64,000 nucleotides of DNA from Flavobacterium dankookense (lineage in GTDB: Bacteria; Bacteroidota; Bacteroidia; Flavobacteriales; Flavobacteriaceae). Both the position numbers and the translations under genes were made by a program. The stretch is from contig NZ_SNXR01000013.1 in the NCBI RefSeq assembly GCF_004362665.1, forward strand, positions 62,001 to 126,000, given 5' to 3'. The notes beneath the pieces are model-generated. The model was not told the DNA's origin. It ran no database searches and saw nothing but the letters and a program-made list of their open reading frames with translations. This document shows, one piece after another, positions 44,567 through 53,600 of this stretch. Numbering within the stretch: position 1 is the first letter of the stretch; every line of letters starts with the position of its first letter.

Positions 44567-45292
44567 ATGAATATCAAAGCCCTAATTCCCAACTTATTTA
44601 CGATGCTTAATTTGTTTTGTGGTTGCGTTGCATTGGTTTTTGTGGCTGATTTTAAATTTGAATTAGCTTTTTATCTGGTATGTTTGGGTATTTTTTTCGA
44701 TTTTTTTGATGGTTTTTTTGCTAGAAAATTCAATGTTGCTGGTCCGCTTGGAGTTCAATTAGACTCATTAGCTGATATGATAACCAGTGGAGTTGTTCCA
44801 GGTTATGCGATGTATCAAATTTTGTATAATATAGAGATGTTTTTTGGAACAATTTACAGTGATTTTATTCCTTTTCTAGGCTTTATCATTACTCTTGGTG
44901 CTTGTTATCGCTTAGCAAAATTTAATATTGACACACGACAATCCGATAGTTTTATTGGCTTGCCAACACCAGCAAATGCTCTTTTTTTTACAAGTTTACC
45001 TTTAATAGCCGATTATTTTCACACTGAAATTGATTTAGGTTTTTCTTATAGTAAATGGATTTTATTAGCATTAACTTTTTTAAGCGCTTATGTCATGAAC
45101 GCTGAAATTCCATTGTTTTCTTTAAAGATTAAAAACTTCATTTTTGCCAAATATAAGTTGCAGATTTTCTTTTTAGCCATTTCAGTTTTGATGCTGATTT
45201 TTCTTCAAATTGTGGCTGTTCCACTGATAATCTTGATTTATGTCTTACTTTCAGTAATCAATAATATAGTAAACAAAAAAGCTTCCGTTTAG
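44567..45292 (+). CDS. pssA: CDP-diacylglycerol-serine O-phosphatidyltransferase
   Basis: A 241-residue integral membrane enzyme that makes phosphatidylserine, the precursor of phosphatidylethanolamine. The CDP-alcohol phosphatidyltransferase motif D-G-x2-A-R-x8-G-x3-D-x3-D is complete, from FDGFFAR to LDSLAD near residues 49-71. The start NLFTMLNLFCGCVALVF fits the archaeal/Bacteroides PssA subgroup. About six to seven hydrophobic helices follow, with the conserved GLPTPANALFF segment that marks serine specificity. It stands alone with a TAnnTTTG promoter box and ends inside a hairpin terminator shared with the convergent lptB gene. Confidence 0.93.
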   Translation: MNIKALIPNLFTMLNLFCGCVALVFVADFKFELAFYLVCLGIFFDFFDGFFARKFNVAGPLGVQLDSLADMITSGVVPGYAMYQILYNIEMFFGTIYSDFIPFLGFIITLGACYRLAKFNIDTRQSDSFIGLPTPANALFFTSLPLIADYFHTEIDLGFSYSKWILLALTFLSAYVMNAEIPLFSLKIKNFIFAKYKLQIFFLAISVLMLIFLQIVAVPLIILIYVLLSVINNIVNKKASV

Positions 45293-45303
45293 AAAGCTTT
45301 TTT
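45275..45303. terminator. Bidirectional hairpin terminator between pssA and lptB
   Basis: AAAAAAGCTT and AAGCTTTTTT form a ten-pair stem around a nine-base loop that holds the pssA stop codon. Each strand shows a T-run at its 3' side, so it can serve both convergent genes. Confidence 0.85.
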
Positions 45304-45305
45304 AT

Positions 45306-46058
45306 TTAATGAGGCTGATTAAAATCAATTTTCTTTTTACGAAGTTCAAAATTTTGACCTAAATATACTTTTCGTACCATTTCGTCTTCAACTAATTCTT
45401 CTGGTTTTCCAGCTTTCAAGATTCCACCTTCAAACATTAAATAGGTTTTATCAGTGATAGCAAGTGTTTCTTGAACGTTATGGTCGGTTATTAAAATCCC
45501 GATGTTCTTATTTTTTAATTGCGCTACAATTCGCTGAATATCTTCTACGGCAACAGGATCAACTCCGGCAAATGGCTCGTCCAAAAGAATAAATTTCGGG
45601 TCGGTTGCCAAGGCACGTGCGATTTCGGTTCTTCGTCGTTCTCCACCAGAAAGTAAATCACCACGATTAGTTCGGATATGTTGCAAACTAAATTCGTCAA
45701 TTAAACTTTCCATTTTAGCTTCTTGTTCCGCTTTTGAAAGATTGGTTAACTGCAAAACACTCAAAATGTTATCTTCAATACTCAGTTTTCTAAAAACCGA
45801 AGCTTCTTGAGCTAAATAACCAATGCCATATTGTGCGCGTTTGTACATTGGAAATTCGGTAATATTCATATCGTCAAGATAAATATTACCTGAATTTGGT
45901 TTTACTAAACCTACAATCATATAGAACGAAGTTGTTTTTCCAGCTCCATTTGGACCAAGTAATCCAACAATTTCTCCTTGATTCACTTCTACAGAAATGC
46001 CTTTTACAACACTTCTTTTTTTATAGGTTTTAACTAAATTTTCAGCTCTTAATTTCAT
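45306..46058 (-). CDS. lptB: LPS export ABC transporter ATPase LptB
   Basis: A 250-residue ATPase that powers lipopolysaccharide extraction from the inner membrane with LptF and LptG. It shows Walker A GPNGAGKTT, the Q-loop region YLAQEASVFRKLSIEDNIL (the LptB-specific coupling segment), the signature LSGGERRRTEIARAL, Walker B FILLDEPFAGVDP and the switch His in ITDHNVQE. The length and the SVFRKL and DHNVQETL motifs separate LptB from amino-acid ABC ATPases. It follows the AhpD-like, tatC and kdsD genes in the same direction with a 111-base gap, and its 3' end meets the pssA terminator. The partner permease genes are not in the window. Confidence 0.93.
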   Translation of the reverse strand: MKLRAENLVKTYKKRSVVKGISVEVNQGEIVGLLGPNGAGKTTSFYMIVGLVKPNSGNIYLDDMNITEFPMYKRAQYGIGYLAQEASVFRKLSIEDNILSVLQLTNLSKAEQEAKMESLIDEFSLQHIRTNRGDLLSGGERRRTEIARALATDPKFILLDEPFAGVDPVAVEDIQRIVAQLKNKNIGILITDHNVQETLAITDKTYLMFEGGILKAGKPEELVEDEMVRKVYLGQNFELRKKKIDFNQPH

Positions 46059-46169
46059 ATCTAGAGATTCAGATTTTTAGAAAGTTAGATTTTTTGACAA
46101 ATTAACAAATAAACTAATCACCAAATCGACGATTTAACTAATTATTAATTTTTAATTCTCAATTTTTAA

Positions 46170-46511
46170 TTATTTTTCCAATGCTTCCCAAAATTCATAA
46201 GCTCTTCGCAAATGAGGAATAACAATCGTTCCACCAACTAAGGTTGCAATTCCCATGGTTTCCATCATTTCTTCTTTGGTTACTCCATGCTTGTAGCTGG
46301 TTTCTAAATGATATTTGATACAATCATCGCATCGCAAAACCGCCGAGGCAACTAATCCCAGAAGTTCTTTGGTTTTTACGTCCAATGCACCTTCAGCATA
46401 AGCATTAGTATCCAAATTGAAAATTCTTTTGATAACTAAATTGTTATCTGCCAATAATTTTTCGTTCATTTTAGAACGATAATCGTTAAATTCTTGTACT
46501 AAATCAGCCAT
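46170..46511 (-). CDS. AhpD-like carboxymuconolactone decarboxylase-family protein
   Basis: A 113-residue all-helical protein of the AhpD/CMD fold. The redox centre is LRCDDCIKYHL, a C-x2-C-x3-H arrangement as in AhpD, and ATLVGGTIVIPHLRRAYEF ends the fold. It may act in peroxide defence or as a thiol-disulfide helper; decarboxylase activity is not implied by the family name. The start overlaps the end of the tatC gene by eight bases, so they are coupled. The combination with tatC and kdsD recurs in Flavobacterium genomes as far as I recall, but no functional link is established. Confidence 0.85.
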   Translation of the reverse strand: MADLVQEFNDYRSKMNEKLLADNNLVIKRIFNLDTNAYAEGALDVKTKELLGLVASAVLRCDDCIKYHLETSYKHGVTKEEMMETMGIATLVGGTIVIPHLRRAYEFWEALEK

Positions 46512-47316
46512 TTTTTAATTTCTTTTTTTCTACAAATACCGATAAAAATATACTTGCTTCATAAATTATAAGCATTGGAATAGCTACTGTAATTTGGCTC
46601 ACAACATCTGGAGGTGTTACAATTGCCGCCACAATTAGCACAATTACGATAGCGTATTTTCTATATTTTCTGAGGAAATTTGGTGTTACTAATCCTAATT
46701 TGGTTAAAAAGTATATAATAATTGGCAGTTCAAAAAACAATCCGGCTGCTATAACCGATGTTTTTATCATACCTATATATGAATCTAAATTGAATTCATT
46801 TTTTACAACATTACTGACTGAAAATGTTGCCACAAAGTTGATAGAAAGCGGTACAATGACAAAATAGCCAAAAAGCACACCAAGAAAAAATAAAACAGAC
46901 GACATTAGTATGAAACCAATTGCGCCTTTTTTTTCTTTTTCATACAACGCTGGACTTATAAATTTCCAAAGTTCATACAATATATATGGAAATGCAAGAA
47001 TAAATCCAGCCGTGATACACGTCCAAATGAAAACATTAATTTGTCCTTCCATTGAAGTGTTTTGTATTGTGAAAGGAAGATCTTTGACACAAATATCGCC
47101 TGTTACACCAAGTGACTGAGCCAAATCACAAAAAAAGCGATAGGTTATGAAGTCAGTATGAGTTGGACCAAATATGATGTCGTCAAAAATAAAATCACTA
47201 AAAGCGTAGGTCACAATCGCCATAATTACAATTACAGCCGAACTTCTTACTAATAACCATCTTAAATCTTCAAGATGATCCAAGAATGACATTTCATTTA
47301 TATTCTTTTTTGCCAT
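46504..47316 (-). CDS. tatC: Sec-independent protein translocase TatC
   Basis: A 270-residue inner-membrane protein, the receptor of the twin-arginine pathway. The hallmark MSFLDHLEDLRWLLVRS lies at the cytoplasmic N-terminus (the E in HLEDLR contacts the RR signal). Six hydrophobic helices follow with YELWKFISPALYEKEKK and ELPIIIYFLTKLGLV. The loop between helices 1 and 2 carries an insertion with two Cys (FFCDLAQSLGVTGDICVKDLPF), frequent in Bacteroidota TatC. It shares one base with kdsD upstream. No tatA gene is in the window. Confidence 0.95.
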   Translation of the reverse strand: MAKKNINEMSFLDHLEDLRWLLVRSSAVIVIMAIVTYAFSDFIFDDIIFGPTHTDFITYRFFCDLAQSLGVTGDICVKDLPFTIQNTSMEGQINVFIWTCITAGFILAFPYILYELWKFISPALYEKEKKGAIGFILMSSVLFFLGVLFGYFVIVPLSINFVATFSVSNVVKNEFNLDSYIGMIKTSVIAAGLFFELPIIIYFLTKLGLVTPNFLRKYRKYAIVIVLIVAAIVTPPDVVSQITVAIPMLIIYEASIFLSVFVEKKKLKNG

Positions 47317-48281
47317 TATACAATACCTTCTTTTAGAATATCATGTAAATGCAAAACACCTTTATACTCACTTCCGTCAACTACTACAAGTTGTGTAATC
47401 GAAAAATCTTCGAGTATATTCAGTGCATCACTGACTAAATCAGTAGTTTTAATCGTTTTTGGATTAATAGTCATAATGTCTTTTGCCGTTAAACCACTAA
47501 TAGTCTCGGTTTTATTTAACATTCTTCGAATATCACCATCGGTAATAATTCCAATTACTTTTTCATTTTCAACAACTGCCGTTACACCAAGTCTTTTTTC
47601 GGATATTTCTACAATTACTGTTTTTACACTCGAATCTGATGAAACAATAGGTTTGTGAGTTGTATCCAGCATTTCACCAACACGGAGTAAAAGTTTTTTT
47701 CCTAAAGCTCCACCAGGATGGTATTTGGCAAAATCTTCCGCAGTGAAATTTTTCATTTCCATCAAGCAAACTGCAATTGCATCGCCAATAACTAATTGAG
47801 CAGTTGTGCTGTTAGTTGGCGCTAAATTATTAGGACAAGCTTCTTTTTCTACATGAGTGTTTAACGTGTAATCAGCTTCTTTTCCTAAAAATGAAGTTAC
47901 ATTTCCAGTAATGGCGATTAATTTATTACCAAATCGTTTTAAAAGCGGAACCAAAGCTTTAATTTCAGGACTGTTTCCACTTTTAGAAATACAAATAACT
48001 ACATCATCCGGTTGCACCATTCCCAAATCGCCATGAATCGCTTCTGAAGCATGAAGAAATAAAGAAGGCGTTCCAGTAGAGTTTAATGTAGCAACAATTT
48101 TTTGAGCAATAATAGCACTTTTTCCTATTCCTGTAACCACAAGTCTACCTTTGGAGTTGAAGATAGTTTCAACTGCTTTTACAAAATCAGTGTCAATATA
48201 ATTAACTAGTTTACTGATAGATTCACTTTGAGAAAGGATTGATTTTTTTGCTGATGCTATAATGTCTTCTGTAGTTATCAA
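47316..48281 (-). CDS. kdsD: Arabinose-5-phosphate isomerase (KpsF/GutQ/KdsD family)
   Basis: A 321-residue enzyme that converts ribulose 5-phosphate to arabinose 5-phosphate, the first step to KDO of the LPS core. A SIS domain (about residues 30-180) has GRLVVTGIGKSAIIAQKI, LHASEAIHGDLGMVQ with the active-site His, and CISKSGNSPEI. Two CBS domains fill the C-terminal part (MLDTTHKPIVSSDSSVKT, GIITDGDIRRML, DIMTINPKTI, GVLHLHDILKEGIV). It is the first gene of the kdsD-tatC-AhpD-like operon, with a TAnnTTTG box 57 bases upstream on the minus strand. The link to KDO fits the lptB gene downstream. Confidence 0.92.
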   Translation of the reverse strand: MITTEDIIASAKKSILSQSESISKLVNYIDTDFVKAVETIFNSKGRLVVTGIGKSAIIAQKIVATLNSTGTPSLFLHASEAIHGDLGMVQPDDVVICISKSGNSPEIKALVPLLKRFGNKLIAITGNVTSFLGKEADYTLNTHVEKEACPNNLAPTNSTTAQLVIGDAIAVCLMEMKNFTAEDFAKYHPGGALGKKLLLRVGEMLDTTHKPIVSSDSSVKTVIVEISEKRLGVTAVVENEKVIGIITDGDIRRMLNKTETISGLTAKDIMTINPKTIKTTDLVSDALNILEDFSITQLVVVDGSEYKGVLHLHDILKEGIV

Positions 48282-48299
48282 AATTGAAATAATATAAAA

Positions 48300-48330
48300 T
48301 TTGTATGTTTAAAAGAAAGTTGTATCTTTA
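48300..48330 (+). promoter_or_regulatory. Probable recQ promoter
   Basis: TTTG at 48300-48303 and TATCTTTA at 48323-48330, 19 bases apart, match the Bacteroidota -33/-7 layout with one mismatch in the -7 box. The ATG of recQ follows at 48368. Confidence 0.5.
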
Positions 48331-48337
48331 TGTGGTG

Positions 48338-48345
48338 CAAATTTA
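48338..48345 (-). promoter_or_regulatory. Probable -7 promoter box of the kdsD operon
   Basis: On the minus strand these bases read TAAATTTG, an exact TAnnTTTG match, 57 bases upstream of the kdsD start. It overlaps the transcribed leader of recQ, so the divergent promoters interlock. Confidence 0.45.
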
Positions 48346-48367
48346 TGTAAAATACCATTAACTAAGA

Positions 48368-50566
48368 ATGAATTCAAACGAAATTGACATACATAAAGAA
48401 TTAAAAAAGTATTTTGGTTTCTCGCAATTTAAAGGGTTGCAAGAAAAAGTTATAAAAAGTATTATTAATCGTAATAACACTTTTGTTATTATGCCAACTG
48501 GTGGTGGAAAATCTCTTTGTTATCAACTTCCAGCATTAATTCATGAAGGAACAGCTATTGTAGTTTCTCCTTTAATTGCTTTAATGAAAAATCAGGTTGA
48601 CGCTATTAGAAGTTTATCATCTGAGAATGGAATTGCTCATGTTTTAAACTCTTCGTTGACCAAAACAGAAATCAATCAAGTAAAAAAAGACATTACTTCG
48701 GGAATTACTAAACTTTTATATGTTGCTCCAGAGTCGTTAACAAAAGATGAATACGTAGAGTTTCTTCAAAGTGTTCCTGTTTCTTTTGTTGCCATTGATG
48801 AAGCACACTGTATTTCAGAATGGGGACATGATTTTAGACCTGAATATAGAAATCTTCGCCATATTATAAAACAGCTTGGAGAGAATATCTCAGTTATTGG
48901 TTTAACAGCTACTGCTACACCAAAAGTACAAGAGGATATTTTAAAAAATCTTGACATGTCGGATGCAACAACGTTCAAGGCATCGTTCAATCGTCCCAAT
49001 TTATTTTATGAAGTAAGAACAAAAACTAAAAATATTGAAGCGGATATCATTCGTTTTATAAAACAAAACAAAGGAAAGTCAGGAATTATTTATTGCTTGA
49101 GCAGAAAAAAAGTTGAAGAAATTGCAGGAGTTCTCCAAGTTAACGGAATTTCTGCTGTTCCTTATCATGCAGGTTTAGATGCAAAAACTAGAGCCAAGCA
49201 TCAAGATATGTTTTTGATGGAAGATGTTGAAGTTGTTGTTGCTACAATTGCATTCGGAATGGGAATCGATAAACCAGACGTTCGTTTTGTAATTCATCAC
49301 GATATTCCTAAATCATTAGAAAGTTACTATCAAGAAACGGGTAGAGCTGGACGCGATGGTGGTGAAGGTCATTGTTTAGCTTACTATTCATATAAAGATG
49401 TAGAAAAATTAGAAAAATTCATGTCTGGAAAGCCAGTAGCAGAACAAGAAATTGGATTTGCTCTTTTGCAAGAAGTTGTTGCTTATGCAGAAACTTCAAT
49501 GTCTCGACGTAAATTTTTATTGCATTATTTTGGTGAAGAATTTGACAGTGAAACTGGCGAAGGTGCTGATATGGATGACAATGTTCGTAACCCAAAAGTA
49601 AAAGTTGAAGCAAAAGACAATGTTAAAAAATTATTGGAAGTAGTTCGCGATACCAAACATTTGTATAAATCAAAAGAAATTGTTTTCACTTTAATTGGAA
49701 GAGTTAACGCTACTATAAAAGCACACAGAACTGATACGCAAAGTTTTTTTGGATGTGGAAATGACCAAGAAGAACGTTATTGGATGGCGTTAATTCGTCA
49801 GGTTTTAGTTGATGGAATGCTTACAAAGGATATTGAGACTTATGGAATTTTAAAAGTTTCTGATAAAGGACACGATTTCATTAAAAATCCAACTTCGTTT
49901 ATGATGTCAGAAGATCATGAATATAACGAAGCTGAAGACGACGCCATAGTAACAGCTGCAAAATCATCAGGAACTGCAGATGAAGCATTGATGGCAATGT
50001 TGCGTGATTTGAGAAAAAAAGAAGCAAAAAAGCTTGGTGTTCCACCGTTTGTAGTTTTTCAAGATCCATCATTAGAAGATATGGCTTTGAAATATCCAAT
50101 AACTATGGATGAATTAATTAATATTCATGGAGTTGGTGAAGGAAAGGCAAAAAAATATGGTGCTGCATTTGTTAATTTAATTGCAAGATATGTAGAAGAT
50201 AACGATATCATTCGTCCTGATGATTTAGTTGTGAAATCTACAGGCGCCAACTCGGCAAATAAACTGTATATTATTCAAAATATTGATCGAAAACTTTCTT
50301 TGGAAGATATTGCCAAAGCAAAAGGAATGAAAATGGACGATTTGATCAAAGAAATGGAGCAAATAGTCTATTCAGGAACAAAACTGAATATAAAATATTG
50401 GATAAATGAAATCCTTGATGATGAGCAACAAGAAGAAATCCATGAATATTACATGGACTCAGAGTCAGATAATATTGAAGCTGCTCTTGCTGCATTTGAT
50501 GGCGATTATGATATTCAGGAGTTACGATTGATGCGAATAAAGTTTATTAGCGAAGTTGCTAATTAA
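48368..50566 (+). CDS. recQ: ATP-dependent DNA helicase RecQ
   Basis: A 732-residue 3'-5' DNA helicase for recombination and replication-fork repair. Helicase motifs run in order: LKKYFGFSQFKGLQEKVI (motif 0), MPTGGGKSLCYQLP (motif I), DEAHCISEWGHDFRPEY (motif II with the aromatic-rich loop), GLTATATPKV (III), GIIYCLSRKKVEE (IV), VATIAFGMGIDKPDVRFVIHHDIPKS (V) and YYQETGRAGRDG (VI). A zinc-binding and winged-helix RQC region follows, and an HRDC domain appears near residues 575-620 (MDELINIHGVGEGKAKKYG). The length fits Bacteroidota RecQ. The gene is single, between its own promoter and a strong terminator. Confidence 0.95.
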   Translation: MNSNEIDIHKELKKYFGFSQFKGLQEKVIKSIINRNNTFVIMPTGGGKSLCYQLPALIHEGTAIVVSPLIALMKNQVDAIRSLSSENGIAHVLNSSLTKTEINQVKKDITSGITKLLYVAPESLTKDEYVEFLQSVPVSFVAIDEAHCISEWGHDFRPEYRNLRHIIKQLGENISVIGLTATATPKVQEDILKNLDMSDATTFKASFNRPNLFYEVRTKTKNIEADIIRFIKQNKGKSGIIYCLSRKKVEEIAGVLQVNGISAVPYHAGLDAKTRAKHQDMFLMEDVEVVVATIAFGMGIDKPDVRFVIHHDIPKSLESYYQETGRAGRDGGEGHCLAYYSYKDVEKLEKFMSGKPVAEQEIGFALLQEVVAYAETSMSRRKFLLHYFGEEFDSETGEGADMDDNVRNPKVKVEAKDNVKKLLEVVRDTKHLYKSKEIVFTLIGRVNATIKAHRTDTQSFFGCGNDQEERYWMALIRQVLVDGMLTKDIETYGILKVSDKGHDFIKNPTSFMMSEDHEYNEAEDDAIVTAAKSSGTADEALMAMLRDLRKKEAKKLGVPPFVVFQDPSLEDMALKYPITMDELINIHGVGEGKAKKYGAAFVNLIARYVEDNDIIRPDDLVVKSTGANSANKLYIIQNIDRKLSLEDIAKAKGMKMDDLIKEMEQIVYSGTKLNIKYWINEILDDEQQEEIHEYYMDSESDNIEAALAAFDGDYDIQELRLMRIKFISEVAN

Positions 50567-50611
50567 TTTTTTTAATAGATTATTGAATTAATCTTTTTAA
50601 TTCTTAAAAAC

Positions 50612-50645
50612 AAAATCGGCTACTTTTTTAAAGTAGCCGATTTTT
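50612..50645. terminator. Strong bidirectional terminator between recQ and the type IX secreted protein gene
   Basis: A perfect fifteen-pair stem (AAAATCGGCTACTTT and its complement) closes a three-base loop and ends in T-runs on both strands. It serves the two convergent genes. Confidence 0.93.
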
Positions 50646-50665
50646 ATTTGAATTGAAGTTTAGTT

Positions 50666-53600
50666 TTATCTTTTGATAACTTGAAGTGTTTTGGTTTTTC
50701 CTTCTTGAGATACTGAAACATTGTAAACTCCAGTTGGATAGCCATTACCAATTTCTGCATTTGATAAATTAGTATAATTAACCACTTTGTTTTCAATTAA
50801 TCGTCCAATCATGTCATAAACTTTGATTATAACATCAGCTGAACTGTTAGTTTGAATGTCTAATTTAAATGTTTCAGAATAAGGATTTGGATAAGCAATA
50901 ACTTTTGTTAATGAATCTGAAAATGTAGGATTTCCTAATTCACATTCTTCAGCCGTTTGAACTGTTGCAATAACAGGAATTCTTGCAGATGAACATACTT
51001 CAGTAACATCCCAATCAAAGAAAAAGTTATAACTATATGTATCGATAAAACCGTTGTTAATATCTCCAATTATAGATACAGCACCATTTGTAACAGGGAA
51101 TGGACTAGGAAATGGACTAACATAAGCTAATGCATTATCATAAGAAGCACCATCAGTAATTTCAAGTGAGTAATTATTACCTGCTTGTAATGAATAATTA
51201 AGAGTAATAGTTTGTGCCGTAGTTGTTGGAGACCAACCAGAAGCAGCATCTGGAGTGAAAATCACTTCAGAAGTTCCTGGAACTTGAACACCATTTTGAA
51301 ATACTTTAATTGTAATTGGAGCTACGCCAGTTCCTCCTGAATTTTGTTGTGGATAAACTTTAACTGAATTCAAAATAATTGAATTTGCTAAATTAAATAC
51401 TAATCCTCTGTTTAAACCACCTGAACCGTATCCGTCATTTGTATATTGTAAACCAGCTGTACCGTTAGAGGTAGTTTCTGTTCCAGCATAGAAAGTTGTA
51501 GTTTCTGTAATTACTGGTGTTGTAAATGTATTTCCAGTTCCAAGTGCTGTTCCGCCAACTTGTGTTCCATACCATTTTACATCACCTGAAGATGAAGTAG
51601 CTGATAAAGTGGCAGTATCAATAGGCATACAAATAGTTGCAGGTGTAGCAGAAACTATAGTATTATTTAACGTTAATTGAACTGCTGTTGAAGCTACAGT
51701 TGTCGAACTAAACGAACAACTAACATTGCAACGATAGTATGTATCTTGAAGCGGTGTAACAGAACAAGTCGTAGCAGTTTCACCATCAATATCTGTGTAA
51801 TCTGTACCGTTTATTGAACTTTGCCATTGATAAGTAATACCTTCACCAATAATAATGTTTTCTAAACTTAAAGTAACTGATTTTCCAGAACAAACTGCTG
51901 TTTCAGAAGCAAGTGTATTGCCAGGAGTAACTGTAGAACATTCTGCTTGTCGAGCAGTAGAAAAGTAACCTTTGAAATCATCAAACGATAATGGTTCGCT
52001 TGTTGATGTTAATGTATTTGGCGTTCCAGCAACAAAAGTTGAAGTTATTCCAAAATCATTGTCATAAACTCCAGTAGCTGAATCTGCCTGAACAATGATA
52101 CTAGTCTCAATGGCGTTTGCATCTGCAACACTAATATTAAAATCGATAACTGTTCCTGCTGTTTTTGAAACTTCCCATCTGTTTTGGCTTAAATTTGAGA
52201 TATTTGATGAAGCTGTTCCAGGATTAGTTTCAAAAGCTTCTACTTTTAAATTTGTTCCAGGACTACCAAATGATCCAGCCGGCGTTGTAACTGCAACCCA
52301 AATTGGAGCATAAGATGATTTTCCAACTGGGAAAAAGAATTTATCTATAAAACCAGAACCGTTTGTTAAATCATTTGCATTTTGTCCGCCTCCGATATCT
52401 TTTGCAAATGGACCATCAATATAACATGTTTCTCCAAAATTTCCAGATACAGATGCTGTATATGACATTGCTGGAGCTCCAATTTTTAAGATACTTGTTT
52501 CAGAAGTATGAATAATACCTGCTGTCATGTTTAGTCCAACAACTACGTTGAATGGCACTAAGAAAGTTACACCTTCTGAACTAGTATTATTCACTCTAAG
52601 TTGAGAAACTGAACCGGTATTAGCTGGAGTATTTAGCATTACATCAGTTTGTGCATTAAATGTTCCTGTTCCAGAAATAGTTTGCGGTTTTGAAGTAGCT
52701 ACATAATTCCCATCAATAAAATTTCCAAAAGTTGTAGTGTTATATAAATTTAATTCGCCATTGTTTGTAATGTTTCCACCAAAATAAGTCTCCACGCCAG
52801 CGCCTTTTACTTTTCCTTGTGTTATTGTAAAATCATTTTGAACATTCATTGTAGAAGAACCACTTGGGTTGCTTGAATCTAAATTAACAAAACGGTTTGT
52901 AGCATCTAAAGCATTAATAGTTAAATTATTCAATGATAAAGTTCCGCTATTAGCTCTGAAACTACAATTAAATCCATTCGTAGTTACAACACTTTTTTGA
53001 GTTGAAATACCATCACCTATTTGAAGTGTATGATTTTCTCCTGCGGCGTAGTTATTACTAGAGTCGTAGATAAATGTAGAAGGAGAATTAGTCACAGTAT
53101 AAAAAGTCAATTCTAGTGGTAAATTTAATCCTGTTTCTGGTAAACTTGGATTAGTATTAATTGAACCGTCAAAATTAATGTTTGCAATGGTAGTTCCAGC
53201 AGGAATTCCATCACCAACAACAACTTGTCCAACGGATAATCCATCAACCGAATCTAAAGTAACACTTGTTGGATACCAGCACAAAAATCCTACGCATGGA
53301 ACAATAGCTGTTGCTGTATGAGTTGTTGCTATAGTTGCACTCGAAACGGCTGGATCTACTATCGTTATTTTTCCTCCAGTTAAGTTTAATGTTGCATTTC
53401 CAATTTTGAAAAGTGTTTGGTCAATACTTGTTGCAGCATCACCATTATTATTTCCATCTACAATGATATCACCACCAATTTGATTGAATGTACTTCCATC
53501 AGTATGAACTATATTTCCATTAACAACTAATGAACCACCATTAATGGTATATGTTCCTCCATTGAAAAATGTAGCGTTATTATTAGTACAACCAACGGTT